Assembly: GCF_036985505.1 (NCBI RefSeq)
Contig: NZ_BTGQ01000003.1
Span: 496,001-560,000, forward strand
Origin: Croceitalea sp947503285
Lineage (GTDB): Bacteria; Bacteroidota; Bacteroidia; Flavobacteriales; Flavobacteriaceae
Length of the DNA: 64,000 nucleotides
Direction of reading: 5' to 3'
Shown here: piece by piece, positions 17,677 to 27,375 of the stretch
Layout of the letters: each line of letters starts with the position of its first letter
How positions within the stretch are numbered: the stretch's first letter is position 1
The notes under the pieces: generated by a model
What the model was told of the DNA's origin: nothing
The model's database searches: none
Seen by the model: the letters and a program-made list of their open reading frames with translations, nothing else
Translations under genes and position numbers: made by a program

Positions 17677-18813
17677 ATGCGTAAAACAATTCTCTCAGTT
17701 ATATTGGGTATTGCCGTAATCGTAGGTTCCATACTCATCTCCAAATTCATAGTTGACAGTAAAGAAAATCGTCGGCCCCAACCGAAAAAAGTAGTTAAGA
17801 CCGTTTTTGTCGACACAGTCGAGAATACTACCGTGGCCATTAAAGTTCCGGCCAACGGTAACCTTGTTGCCAAAAACCGTGTGGAATTGTATGCTGAAGT
17901 ACAAGGGGTACTTCGAAAGGGAAGCCATCTCTTCAAAACGGGACAATCCTATTCTGCCCGTCAGACCCTTATTAAAATTGACGCATCTGAGTATTATGCC
18001 ACTGTACAATCGGCAAAAAGTGAGTTGTACAACTTGATTACATCCGTGCTTCCTGATTTACGATTGGATTATCCTGAACACTTTTCAAAATGGCAGGGTT
18101 ATGTATCCAATTTTGATTTGAACAAGACCACACCGCCATTGCCTGAAATAAGTTCTGAAAAAGAAAAATTCTTTATAACGGGCCGTGGGGTTTTTAGCGC
18201 CTACTACAATGTTAAGAACCTTGAACAACGTCTATCAAAATATACCATAGCAGCACCGTTTTCCGGGGTGCTTACCGAGACGCTCGTTACTGAGGGTACC
18301 TTGGTGCGGGCAGGGCAGAAGTTGGGCGAGTTTATTAAACCTGATGTATATGAGCTTGAAGTGGCGATTAGTAAGTCGTACGCTGATTTTTTAAATGTCG
18401 GCGAAGAGGTCACACTTAATAATTTAGGGAAAACCAAAACATATACAGGTAAGGTGGTTCGCATAAACGGACGGGTAGACCAAGCCTCGCAAACCATTAC
18501 CACATTTATCGAGGTCAGTGGTGAACGCCTTAAAGAAGGTCAATATCTAGAGGCCAACCTCAATGCCAAAAATGAGGATAATGCCATAGAGGTCGATCGT
18601 GCCCTGCTGACCGAAAACAATCAAATTTATGTGGTACGTGATTCAATCTTAGATCTTATTGATGTATCACCCATTTATTTTTCCGATAAAAAGGTGGTTT
18701 TGAAAAATGTACCAAATGGTGAAACCATAGTTTCTAGACCGGTCGTTGGCGCTTATTCAGGTATGTTGGTGAAGGTTTACGCAGGTGCGAATCAAGAAAA
18801 AGCTTCAAAATGA
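17677..18813 (+). CDS. RND efflux periplasmic adaptor (HlyD/MFP family), system 1
   Basis: 378 aa. The frame opens at 17566 inside the preceding terminator, so the ATG at 17677 (MRKTILSVILG) is taken as the start; it gives a clean N-terminal membrane anchor (residues ~4-24). Lipoyl-like half-motifs surround a helical hairpin region ('VPANGNLVAKNRVELYAEVQG', 'YTIAAPFSGVLTE.LVTEGTLV..GQKLGEF'), followed by beta-barrel and membrane-proximal domains. It bridges the inner-membrane pump and the TolC-like channel. A TAGTTTTG element (17649-17656) lies 21 bases upstream, without a clear -33 box. The stop overlaps the permease start by four bases (ATGA). Confidence 0.92.
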   Translation: MRKTILSVILGIAVIVGSILISKFIVDSKENRRPQPKKVVKTVFVDTVENTTVAIKVPANGNLVAKNRVELYAEVQGVLRKGSHLFKTGQSYSARQTLIKIDASEYYATVQSAKSELYNLITSVLPDLRLDYPEHFSKWQGYVSNFDLNKTTPPLPEISSEKEKFFITGRGVFSAYYNVKNLEQRLSKYTIAAPFSGVLTETLVTEGTLVRAGQKLGEFIKPDVYELEVAISKSYADFLNVGEEVTLNNLGKTKTYTGKVVRINGRVDQASQTITTFIEVSGERLKEGQYLEANLNAKNEDNAIEVDRALLTENNQIYVVRDSILDLIDVSPIYFSDKKVVLKNVPNGETIVSRPVVGAYSGMLVKVYAGANQEKASK

Positions 18814-21800
18814 GAAAGATAATTGAATATTTCATCAAGTACCATGTTGCGGTCAATGTCATAATCGTAGCATTCTTGGTATTTGGTGTAGTAGGTGCAT
18901 TATCCCTAAAATCCTCGTTCTTTCCGCTTACCGAATCAAAAAATGTATTGATCAGTATCGTATACCCCGGGGCGTCCCCTCAAGAAATTGAAGAAGGGAT
19001 CGTATTGAAAATAGAAGATAACCTAAAAGGGTTACAGGGTGTAGACCGGGTTACGTCGACCTCTAGAGAAAATTCCGGCTCCATCAATGTTGAGATTGAA
19101 AAGGGTCAGGATATCGATTTTATGTTGTTAGAGGTAAAGAATGCCGTTGATCGTGTTCCTACCTTTCCTACGGGTATGGAGCCTTTGGTGGTTTCCAAAT
19201 TGGAAGCTGTTCGTCAGACCATAAGTTTCTCGATAAGTGGCGAGAGCATAACATTGGCGACCTTGAAACAAATTGGCAGACAGGTAGAAAATGATTTAAG
19301 GGCGATGGAGGGAATATCCCAAATTAGCATTTCAGGGTATCCAGAAGAAGAAATTGAGATTGCCGTAAATGAAAATAGTCTATTGGCCTATAATCTATCT
19401 TTTAATGAGGTGTCCCAAGCCGTTGCCAACGCCAATATTTTGGTTACGGGCGGTAATATCAAAACAAGTGCCGAAGAATACTTGATCCGGGCCAACAATC
19501 GTTCTTATTATGGCGATGAACTTTCAAATATTATCGTGAGGGGCGATGCCTCTGGAAGAACCGTGCGCTTAAAAGATGTAGCTACGATTTCAGATCGTTT
19601 TTCCGAAACTCCGAATGCGACCTACTACAATAGCGATTTGGCGGTAAATGTCACCATTACAAGTACGAATACCGAAGATTTGATCGGGTCGGCCGAAAAC
19701 GTAAAGGAATACATAGAGGAATTCAATCAAAAATATAACAATGTTGAGCTGAACGTTGTAAGTGATCTATCGACCACCTTGACCCAAAGAACCCAATTGC
19801 TCACTGAAAATGCGGTAATGGGTATGATTTTGGTATTACTGTTTTTATCATTGTTCTTGAATACAAGACTTGCTTTCTGGGTTGCTTTTGGTCTGCCGGT
19901 CGCCTTTTTGGGGATGTTCGTATTTGCACCAATGCTAAATGTTACCATCAATGTATTGTCTTTATTCGGAATGATAATAGTCATCGGTATCCTAGTAGAT
20001 GACGGTATAGTCATAGCAGAGAATATTTACCAACACTATGAAAAGGGTAAGAGCCCCATTCAAGCGGCTGTTGATGGTACAATGGAAGTAATTCCACCCA
20101 TCGTTTCGGCAATCATCACTACGATTCTTGCTTTTTCGATATTTCTATTTTTAGATGGTCGTATAGGGGATTTTTTTGGTGAGGTATCGGTAATTGTAAT
20201 CCTGACCTTGGTAGTTTCACTTGTAGAAGCACTGATCATACTACCAGCCCACTTAGCACACTCAAAGGCATTAAGTCAGCAAAGTGATGGGCCAAAATCA
20301 AAAATTGGCCAAGTGTTTGCCAAACTAAGGGTAGTCAATAAGGCAGGGGACCAGTTTATGGGTTGGATGCGTGATAAACTGTACAGCCCGGCCCTAAAAT
20401 TCACATTGGACTACAAGTTATTGACATTTGCCCTGTTCATAATGGCCTTGATGTTGACCTTCGGATCTATTGGTGGGGGAATTATTAGAACCGCTTTCTT
20501 TCCCAGAATTGCAAGTGACCGTATCGCGGTCGAGCTACTTATGCCTAATGGGACCAATGAAAAAGTTACGGATTCCATCATCAGTCTGATAGAGGAAAAA
20601 GCAGTATTGGTCAATGAAGAGTTGACCGAAGAATATTTGCAAGGGGCCGATAAGATGCTTTTTAAGAATATGATTAAGAATGTGGGTCCTGGTTCTTCAA
20701 CGGCCACTCTGGTAATTAATTTACTGCCGGGTGAAGAGCGACCTGATGCCATTCGCTCAGATTTGGTCACCACTCGCCTACGCGAATTGGTTGGCCCAGT
20801 AGTTGGGGTAGAAAGTCTGATATACGGCTCAGGGGGTAATTTCGGGGGTGATCCCGTGTCCGTTTCATTACTCGGAAATAATATCTCGGAACTTAAGGCG
20901 GCTAAAAAAGAGCTAAAAGCGGCATTGTTAAGCAATGACTTATTGAAGGATGTGGCCGATAACGACCCTGCGGGAATTAAGGAAATTCAGTTAGACCTAA
21001 AAGAGAACGCCTATCTTTTGGGGCTAGACCTCCGTACTGTGATGAACCAAGTAAGGGCAGGGTTTTTCGGGGTTCAGGCACAACGCTTTCAACGGGGCCA
21101 AGATGAAATCAGGGTTTGGGTTCGATATGACCGGGAAAATAGGTCATCGATTATTGATTTGGATGAAATGCGAATCGCTACCGCTTCAGGGGCTAGGGTG
21201 CCACTTAAAGAAATTGCAACCTACAGTATTTCTAGGGGGGACGTTGCCATCAACCATTTGGAAGGACAGCGCGAAATTCGGATAAGTGCCGATTTGAAAG
21301 ATGCCGAAACCACCAGTGCACCTGATATCTTAACTTGGATACGGGGTGAGATCATGCCCGATATACAGTCAAAATACCCGACCGTCACCGCCTCATATGA
21401 AGGTCAGAACAGGGAACGTAACAAGTTGACCGATTCATTGAATTTCGTTGGTCTGGCCGTACTTTTTTTAATCTACCTAACCATTGCTTTCACGTTTAGA
21501 AGTTTTAGCCAACCTTTGTTGCTATTGCTATTGGTGCCTTTTAGCTTGACGGCGGTCTCTTGGGGCCATTGGATCCATGGTTTTCCGATTAATATTCTAT
21601 CGATGTTGGGTATCATCGCCCTAATCGGGATTATGGTGAATGACGGTTTGGTACTGATCGGTAAGTTCAACAGTAATTTGCGGGAGGGAATGGAATTTGA
21701 TAAGGCCCTTTTCGAGGCAGGTCGTTCACGTTTTAGGGCTATTTTTCTTACCTCGATCACTACAATTGCAGGTTTGGCACCCCTACTTTTGGAAAAAAGT

Positions 21801-22097
21801 AGGCAAGCCCAATTTTTAAAACCTATGGCCATCTCAATAGCCTATGGTATCGGTTTTGCCACGGTTTTGACTTTATTGATGTTACCGCTCTTTCTTTCAT
21901 TTAGCAATAATATCAAAGTAGGTGCCAAATGGTTGAAAACCGGTAATCAAATCAGTAAAGAAGAAGTGGAACGGGCCATAAAGGAGCAAAAAGAGGAAGC
22001 CCACATGAGCGAAAGCAAAAGTACTAATCTAAATGGTCATCACCCAGGTACTTCTTACGATGATAAAAGTGAAAAAGAACTAGAGGAAATTTTATAA
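18810..22097 (+). CDS. RND efflux permease (AcrB/HAE-type), system 1
   Basis: 1095 aa inner-membrane proton antiporter of the resistance-nodulation-division superfamily. A first membrane helix (residues ~10-30) is followed by a large periplasmic loop, then a six-helix block (~335-500), a second periplasmic loop and a final block (~885-1050). The proton-relay aspartate pair is D397-D398 (GILVDDGIVIAENI). Family motifs VYPGASPQEIEEGI (~51) and FRSFSQPL (TM region) are present. The C-terminus has a ~50-residue hydrophilic, charged tail. Substrate is unknown. It overlaps the adaptor by 4 bases and TolC by 1. Confidence 0.95.
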   Translation: MRKIIEYFIKYHVAVNVIIVAFLVFGVVGALSLKSSFFPLTESKNVLISIVYPGASPQEIEEGIVLKIEDNLKGLQGVDRVTSTSRENSGSINVEIEKGQDIDFMLLEVKNAVDRVPTFPTGMEPLVVSKLEAVRQTISFSISGESITLATLKQIGRQVENDLRAMEGISQISISGYPEEEIEIAVNENSLLAYNLSFNEVSQAVANANILVTGGNIKTSAEEYLIRANNRSYYGDELSNIIVRGDASGRTVRLKDVATISDRFSETPNATYYNSDLAVNVTITSTNTEDLIGSAENVKEYIEEFNQKYNNVELNVVSDLSTTLTQRTQLLTENAVMGMILVLLFLSLFLNTRLAFWVAFGLPVAFLGMFVFAPMLNVTINVLSLFGMIIVIGILVDDGIVIAENIYQHYEKGKSPIQAAVDGTMEVIPPIVSAIITTILAFSIFLFLDGRIGDFFGEVSVIVILTLVVSLVEALIILPAHLAHSKALSQQSDGPKSKIGQVFAKLRVVNKAGDQFMGWMRDKLYSPALKFTLDYKLLTFALFIMALMLTFGSIGGGIIRTAFFPRIASDRIAVELLMPNGTNEKVTDSIISLIEEKAVLVNEELTEEYLQGADKMLFKNMIKNVGPGSSTATLVINLLPGEERPDAIRSDLVTTRLRELVGPVVGVESLIYGSGGNFGGDPVSVSLLGNNISELKAAKKELKAALLSNDLLKDVADNDPAGIKEIQLDLKENAYLLGLDLRTVMNQVRAGFFGVQAQRFQRGQDEIRVWVRYDRENRSSIIDLDEMRIATASGARVPLKEIATYSISRGDVAINHLEGQREIRISADLKDAETTSAPDILTWIRGEIMPDIQSKYPTVTASYEGQNRERNKLTDSLNFVGLAVLFLIYLTIAFTFRSFSQPLLLLLLVPFSLTAVSWGHWIHGFPINILSMLGIIALIGIMVNDGLVLIGKFNSNLREGMEFDKALFEAGRSRFRAIFLTSITTIAGLAPLLLEKSRQAQFLKPMAISIAYGIGFATVLTLLMLPLFLSFSNNIKVGAKWLKTGNQISKEEVERAIKEQKEEAHMSESKSTNLNGHHPGTSYDDKSEKELEEIL

Positions 22098-23491
22098 TGC
22101 GAGTAAAAAACTTCTTAACGGCCACAATCCTTGTGGCTTTAGTGAATTCCAGCGTTGCACAAGACCAAATATTATCTAAAGAGAAAGCAGTTCAACTTAC
22201 TCTTGAAAATAACTTCGGAATCATAATAGCAAGAAACAACGTCAAGGTGGCGGCCAATAATAAAAGCTTTTTGAACTCAGGCTTTTTGCCAAGCCTTATC
22301 GGTAGCGCCGGTGCAAATTACCAACGTGATGACTCTACTTTTGAGTTTCCAGGGCAATTTTTATCGGATGCCGAGGGAAATCCACTTATAGATGAGCAAA
22401 CGGGTGACCCCGTTCCTAGACCGGATGCAGAGTTGAATAAAGCTGAGGCCCAACGGTATAGTGCAAGGGTAACGGCCAATTACACCCTTTTTGACGGGTT
22501 GGGAAGACTGTATGACTACAAACGCTTAAAAGAAGAGTATAACCTTTCAGAACTTCAAGCTAGGGAGACCATTGAAACCACGATGCTACAACTTTTTACA
22601 GTTTATTTTGAAGTGGCGCGCCTATCCGAGAATATCGGGGTGCTTGAAGAGACTTTCGCCAATACGAAAAATAGACTGCAGCGGGCAGATTATAGTTTCG
22701 AATATGGTCAGACCAATAAATTGGATGTTCTAAATGCCGAGGTTGATTTGGTCAACGATAGTATCAATCTAATGAATGAAAGGCAAACACTTCGAAATAC
22801 CCAGCGCGATTTGAATCTATTATTGAATAGGGATCTGCAAGTGACCTTTGCGGTCGATACTACGGTAATATTCGCCAATCCCTTGATTTTAGAGGATTTT
22901 TTAGAGCAGGGGGAAAGCAATAACATTCGAATGTTACAGGCTGAAAAGAACATTACGATAAATGATTACAACCTAAAGGCGGGCAAATCGGTATTCTTAC
23001 CAACCGTAGGATTGACAGGTTTTTATGGATGGAACCTCAATCAAAATGCACCTAGTGCTTTCTTTCCCGGGGTCAATGTAAACAATAGAAGAAACTTTGG
23101 CCTAGGGGCTACCTTAACCTGGGACCTTTTTGATGGTGGTAGCGGAATAACACAGATCAAAAATGCCAAGGTATTGTTAGAGAGCCAAGAGACCTTGGAG
23201 CAACAGATAAAACAAGAGGTAAAACGGGATATTGCGAATGCAAAAGGGAACTATAACAACCGTTTGCAGATATATCGTTTACAAGAGCAAAACGTAATTA
23301 CCGCTACCAATAATTACGATCGTTCAAGCGAGCGTTACAAATTAGGCCAAATTAGTTCCGTTGAACTTAGACAGGCCCAGCTAAATCTATTGAATGCAAA
23401 AACCAGTAAAAGCCTGGCCAAGTATAACGCCAAATTGGCCGAGTTACAATTACTTCAACTCACAGGTCAATTGCTCAACGTGGACCTTTAA
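22097..23491 (+). CDS. TolC-family outer-membrane efflux protein, system 1
   Basis: 464 aa with a signal peptide (residues ~1-21, ending SSVAQ). Two OEP repeats give the alternating coiled-coil and barrel pattern: LTLENNFGIIIARNNVKVA near the start and ATLTWDLFDGG then RSSERYKLGQISSVELRQAQLNLL (in part) in the second half. It forms the outer-membrane exit duct for the preceding adaptor and permease. The ATG overlaps the last base of the permease stop. A small CPXCG gene follows two bases later. Confidence 0.94.
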   Translation: MRVKNFLTATILVALVNSSVAQDQILSKEKAVQLTLENNFGIIIARNNVKVAANNKSFLNSGFLPSLIGSAGANYQRDDSTFEFPGQFLSDAEGNPLIDEQTGDPVPRPDAELNKAEAQRYSARVTANYTLFDGLGRLYDYKRLKEEYNLSELQARETIETTMLQLFTVYFEVARLSENIGVLEETFANTKNRLQRADYSFEYGQTNKLDVLNAEVDLVNDSINLMNERQTLRNTQRDLNLLLNRDLQVTFAVDTTVIFANPLILEDFLEQGESNNIRMLQAEKNITINDYNLKAGKSVFLPTVGLTGFYGWNLNQNAPSAFFPGVNVNNRRNFGLGATLTWDLFDGGSGITQIKNAKVLLESQETLEQQIKQEVKRDIANAKGNYNNRLQIYRLQEQNVITATNNYDRSSERYKLGQISSVELRQAQLNLLNAKTSKSLAKYNAKLAELQLLQLTGQLLNVDL

Positions 23492-23493
23492 CA

Positions 23494-23676
23494 ATGTTCG
23501 AGTATTTTTTTCAATGTCCGTATTGTTGGGAAGAAATATCCATGCTGTTGGATACTTCCATCACGCATCAAACTTATGTTGAAGACTGCGAGGTATGCTG
23601 TAACCCCATTGAGGTAAGCCCACAGTTCGAGGCAAATGAACTGCTAAGTTTTGAGGCAAGAAATATAGAGCAGTAA
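23494..23676 (+). CDS. CPXCG-motif cysteine-rich small protein
   Basis: 60 aa. Two C-x2-C knuckles (CPYC near residue 8, and CEVC followed by another C near residue 32) are spaced as in the CPXCG cysteine-rich family, whose members probably bind zinc; the second C of the first pair is followed by W rather than G. It has no signal peptide. Placed two bases after the TolC-like gene, it is translated with the efflux operon, though a functional link is not known. The 3' end faces the convergent outer-membrane gene 36 bases away. Confidence 0.85.
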   Translation: MFEYFFQCPYCWEEISMLLDTSITHQTYVEDCEVCCNPIEVSPQFEANELLSFEARNIEQ

Positions 23677-23712
23677 TTGGTTTGGCAATAACCTACATCA
23701 AACGGGTTAAGA

Positions 23713-24960
23713 TTACTCTACCTTACGCTTCAAAAACCAAAAATCCCTTAGGCTAAAATTGATATTTATGGTATTAAAAGCCTCTTGTACCAAAATACCA
23801 TTTGATGAACCACTTTCTCGGTAGGTGTATGCTAGATTTAATCTTAATCGGCCAACGGGGAAACCGATACCTCCGGTTATGGAAAAACTGTTGATGGCTT
23901 CATTGTTGACTTCGAGATAACCACTATCATAATTAAAACCAGCCCTGAATTGAATACGCTCCCAATACCTAAAACTATCGGGGTCTTTCATATATTCCGC
24001 ACCTATGGCTACAATATCTTGATCAATAAAATCACCGATATTATCGCTTTGACCAGTAGCGTTCCAATAACTCTTTGTGTAATCGAGATTAAAATTTAAA
24101 TACGGTAAGGGCCTAAATGCGACTCCTGTGCTCACTTCAAGGGGCAGATCAAAATTAGGGATGTCAACATCATTGGTGTTTTCAACAGTACTCGGTGCAG
24201 GCACTAAATCTATTATTTTTTGAATACTTCTATCCCTTTTCCCATTAAGGGCGGTAGGCAATTGCCATCGGGTGCCAAATGAAAACGTATTGCTGAACTT
24301 GCCTTGTAAACCTACCTCGACCCGTCCACCACTATAGACGTTTGTCTCCTCAACGGTCAACGAACTTACACCCGCATTGATGCGCTCCGTTTCCGTAATG
24401 TTACCAAATAAGTACGAAAGGCCAATACCTGCTTTGACGTAGTCGTTGATACGATACCCGTAACTTAACTTCAAATCACTGATTCCACCCGAACCAAAAA
24501 TACTACTGACAAAGCTATCAAGGGAACCCTCTATATTACTCTCAATACCCACAACTGCATACCCCACATCTGATAAGGGATCCAAAGTAAGTCCAAACCC
24601 TGAGTTTTTATCAATACTTGCGGCTATGGCAATACTTGAAATATTTCCGGCAAGCCTTCTTTCGTCATTGTTTCCACTCTCGATACGACTAAGTTCGGTT
24701 AAAATGCCAATATCAAATAGAAAATTCTTTTTTGGGATTCCTGCAAAGGCAGCTGGATTGAAGTTATTGATAAAATCCGTTGCTTCAAGGGCATATCCCC
24801 CTTTGCCTAAGGCATTGTTTTTTCCTATATTGGAATTGGTTCTGACCCCAAGTCCGAATAAGGAATACGGGGACCCCGTAAGGTTGTTTAACTGCGCAAA
24901 CATACCTAATGGCACTAGAACCATGGCTATAGGTGCAATCCAGTATTTTCTAATCTTCAT
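23713..24960 (-). CDS. Predicted outer-membrane beta-barrel protein
   Basis: About 415 aa. A signal peptide (MKIRKYWIAPIAMVLVPLG.., cleavage after MFAQ) precedes a glycine- and aromatic-rich body of alternating amphipathic strands, e.g. SGFGLTLDPLSDVGYAVVG, LKLSYGYRINDYVKAGIGL and LRLNLAYTYRESG. An asparagine/proline segment FNPAAFAGIPKKNF near residue 60 recalls FadL-type barrels, but I would not assign a substrate. An upstream in-frame ATG at 24969 is possible; the one used gives the usual signal peptide. It overlaps the preceding DUF4270 gene by 11 bases, so the two are translationally coupled. Confidence 0.78.
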   Translation of the reverse strand: MKIRKYWIAPIAMVLVPLGMFAQLNNLTGSPYSLFGLGVRTNSNIGKNNALGKGGYALEATDFINNFNPAAFAGIPKKNFLFDIGILTELSRIESGNNDERRLAGNISSIAIAASIDKNSGFGLTLDPLSDVGYAVVGIESNIEGSLDSFVSSIFGSGGISDLKLSYGYRINDYVKAGIGLSYLFGNITETERINAGVSSLTVEETNVYSGGRVEVGLQGKFSNTFSFGTRWQLPTALNGKRDRSIQKIIDLVPAPSTVENTNDVDIPNFDLPLEVSTGVAFRPLPYLNFNLDYTKSYWNATGQSDNIGDFIDQDIVAIGAEYMKDPDSFRYWERIQFRAGFNYDSGYLEVNNEAINSFSITGGIGFPVGRLRLNLAYTYRESGSSNGILVQEAFNTININFSLRDFWFLKRKVE

Positions 24961-26263
24961 ATATCGCATAGGTGATTATCAGTTTCGCTTCTGAATCCTC
25001 GGTGTTTTCACCGTTTATGAGAATGCGATTTACAGAATCATTGAAGTTGTTCGGAAAGAGGACCAATGCATCTTGAATTATAGGTGATTCGGCAAGCTTG
25101 CGGTCTACATAGATGCCCAACTGGATCTCATAAAAGATTTCATTGAATTCAATGTCATTTTGGTTTGTTACGGCGAACACATCGCCGTTGCCATTGGCCA
25201 GTGTTTCGGTGATAACGTTATTCCTATCAACGATGGTAACATTTAAAGAATCACGAATGGGCAACATATCGTCAAACGAGTTTTGTGGTGGCGTGAGCTG
25301 CAACACGGCACTCAATACCGTTCCGTTACCGGGTATTTCACCTATTCCCCTAATAGTTGGAAACACTATTCGTGTTGCAAAACCTATACCCGATTGTATA
25401 TAGCTGACATTATCGCTCTCGGTGGATTTGAGGTTGATTTCTTGATCGGTGAGTTGTGAAAGAACCGTTTCTGAAACATCACTTTCGATATTGTTGAATG
25501 CCCTGGGTACACCAATATTTTGGTTTATAAAAAGGTCAAAGGTGCCTTCTTCTTCATCAAACTCCTCCGGTATGGAATAAAAGAAGCGCAAATAGCTATT
25601 CTCCATATTTCTTGAAAAACCTATAATGGATGCATCTTCGTTTTTCCCAGGCACTAGGGTAAAACCTTTAAAAAGTTCCCTTAACTCATCATCTTCATTG
25701 ATCTCATTTTCTTGTATTAAGTCGAATATTTCTTGACCGAACGCCGTAGGAATTGAAATGTGTAATGAATCTTCATCAACAGGTTCAGGAAAATAGTTTC
25801 TCGAGGTGACAGGTATGCTGTCAAATTTTAATGTACTGGTGTTATAGAAAAAACCTTCTTCAGGTTCTAAATCTTCCAGAATTTGATGCACATTGATTTG
25901 CGAAAGCCGTATAGTGTCATTGTAAAAATAACGGTCATAGCCTAAAATAAGGGCAATACTGTCTAATTCGGCATCATCAGGCAAGCTATAATTGGTCGTG
26001 GACAATTCAAAATAAGGCTGACTCGATACCGTTCCAAATAAGGAATCAATGTACCTGCCAACCAATAACCGACCAGAACTTGAGCTATTGATGCTATCAA
26101 ATTTGAATGTTGACAATTCAACCGTAAAGGTGTCAATGGTAATCACCCTTACATCAGAATCGGTAAATTCTTGACCTACTTCAAGTGCCGCTCGTTCCCT
26201 ATCTTCTACCGAACAGGATATATACAGCATTAGGGCAAATAGCACACCCAGAAAGCTTCTCAT
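24950..26263 (-). CDS. DUF4270 family lipoprotein
   Basis: 437 aa. The leader ends in LYISC (Cys17). The family pattern is visible: a 'FTVELSTFKFDSINSSSSGRLLVGRYIDSLFG' type segment (residues ~47-78, shown only in outline), SIALILGYDRYFYNDT, and a C-terminal LILTY-like end 'SEAKLIITYAIYED'. DUF4270 proteins are outer-membrane-associated lipoproteins of Bacteroidota with no settled role. It lies upstream of and overlaps the barrel gene, suggesting the two work at the same membrane. It is divergent from the DUF6268 gene across 220 bases. Confidence 0.85.
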   Translation of the reverse strand: MRSFLGVLFALMLYISCSVEDRERAALEVGQEFTDSDVRVITIDTFTVELSTFKFDSINSSSSGRLLVGRYIDSLFGTVSSQPYFELSTTNYSLPDDAELDSIALILGYDRYFYNDTIRLSQINVHQILEDLEPEEGFFYNTSTLKFDSIPVTSRNYFPEPVDEDSLHISIPTAFGQEIFDLIQENEINEDDELRELFKGFTLVPGKNEDASIIGFSRNMENSYLRFFYSIPEEFDEEEGTFDLFINQNIGVPRAFNNIESDVSETVLSQLTDQEINLKSTESDNVSYIQSGIGFATRIVFPTIRGIGEIPGNGTVLSAVLQLTPPQNSFDDMLPIRDSLNVTIVDRNNVITETLANGNGDVFAVTNQNDIEFNEIFYEIQLGIYVDRKLAESPIIQDALVLFPNNFNDSVNRILINGENTEDSEAKLIITYAIYED

Positions 26264-26296
26264 ATTCTACTATTTGAAGACAAATTAATGCCAACG

Positions 26297-26316
26297 CATA
26301 CTTGAATTGAAGTATG
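26297..26316. promoter_or_regulatory. Inverted repeat in divergent intergenic region
   Basis: CATACTT-N6-AAGTATG, a perfect seven-base dyad 34 bases upstream of the DUF4270 start, in the 220-base gap between two divergent surface-protein operons. The size fits a dimeric repressor or activator site. No regulator can be named. Confidence 0.35.
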
Positions 26317-26483
26317 ATATACCTATAGGCCTTAGATATAGACCAAACAAATCATTCTGTCTATGAATAATGACATACGTACTTGTCGATTAAATGTTGT
26401 GTCTAGTATAGGTAGTTGCACCATTGGTATATTATTTTTCCAAGGCCTTGTTTCCACTGGTATTTTTAGGCAAAAGTTACTAA

Positions 26484-27371
26484 TTGGATAAACTTGTATT
26501 AAGCGTGTTGTTGTGCTATTTTATAACGGAAGGAGGTACGGCCCAAAAAAAGGAAAAATCAGGGTTTGCAACTTTTCATTACGATATGGTGCCTGAAGTT
26601 GGTGAAGCCAGTTGGAACCAATATTCGGTTGCCTTTAACAAAAGCTTATTTTCTTTTAAAAGACAGGAATTAGGATTCGTGGCCGGTTACCGGAATACCA
26701 CGTACGATTTTTTTGAAACGGCGATTCCATCGGTAACCAAAGCCTTTGAAGAAATACATCTAATAACCGGAGGTTTTTTTTACCGTCATGATCTTCAAAG
26801 AAATTGGGGGTTTGAAGTCACATTCTCACCTGTAATCTCATCTACGCTTGACAGCGGTATTAGTGGGGCAGACTTTCAATATGGGGGCAATGCCAACATA
26901 CACAAAATATGGAATACCAATGATGGTAAAGTGACGGCACTTAAACTGGGGGCCGGTTATGGCACTGCGCTGGGGCAACCGAGCTTTTATCCCGTTTTTT
27001 CATTTATGACCACATTCAATCGATGGTCCCTTGAATTGGGCTTTCCGGGGAGTTCGATTACCTATGATATCACCCCAAGGCATGATTTGTGTCTAAATGC
27101 CGAATACCTTGGGTCGTACGCCAATATCCAAAATGGCTTACCAATTGGTCAAGAAGTCTACAACGATAGCAAATTGGAATACGAGGCAATTGATCTTGGT
27201 GTTACGCATAAATACAGGTTGCAACCCAATTTTACCTCGGTATTACGCATGGGCTATTTGATGGATAACAATCTTAGGCTTCTGAGCGGGAATGAGCAGC
27301 AACTAAATGAATTTAACACTTCGGAATCCATATACTTTTCAATGGGATTAATACTAAATTTTAACAATTAG
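26484..27371 (+). CDS. DUF6268 family outer-membrane beta-barrel protein
   Basis: 295 aa. No ATG is available before the signal peptide: an in-frame stop TAA sits at 26481-26483, so TTG at 26484 is the likely start, giving a leader ending GGTAQ. The body is made of aromatic-terminated amphipathic strands (LGFVAGYRNTTYDFF, GFEVTFSPVISS, WSLELGFPGSSITYD) and ends FSMGLILNFNN, an outer-membrane barrel signature. I recognise it as DUF6268-like. It is the first gene of a five-gene cluster with kelch, DUF4907 and LytS/LytR-type genes; four bases separate it from the kelch gene. Confidence 0.78.
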   Translation: MDKLVLSVLLCYFITEGGTAQKKEKSGFATFHYDMVPEVGEASWNQYSVAFNKSLFSFKRQELGFVAGYRNTTYDFFETAIPSVTKAFEEIHLITGGFFYRHDLQRNWGFEVTFSPVISSTLDSGISGADFQYGGNANIHKIWNTNDGKVTALKLGAGYGTALGQPSFYPVFSFMTTFNRWSLELGFPGSSITYDITPRHDLCLNAEYLGSYANIQNGLPIGQEVYNDSKLEYEAIDLGVTHKYRLQPNFTSVLRMGYLMDNNLRLLSGNEQQLNEFNTSESIYFSMGLILNFNN

Positions 27372-27375
27372 AGCG

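Noticed and set aside
20411..20935. 174-codon minus-strand frame inside the system 1 permease
   Set aside because: Antisense shadow; the permease is intact through this stretch.
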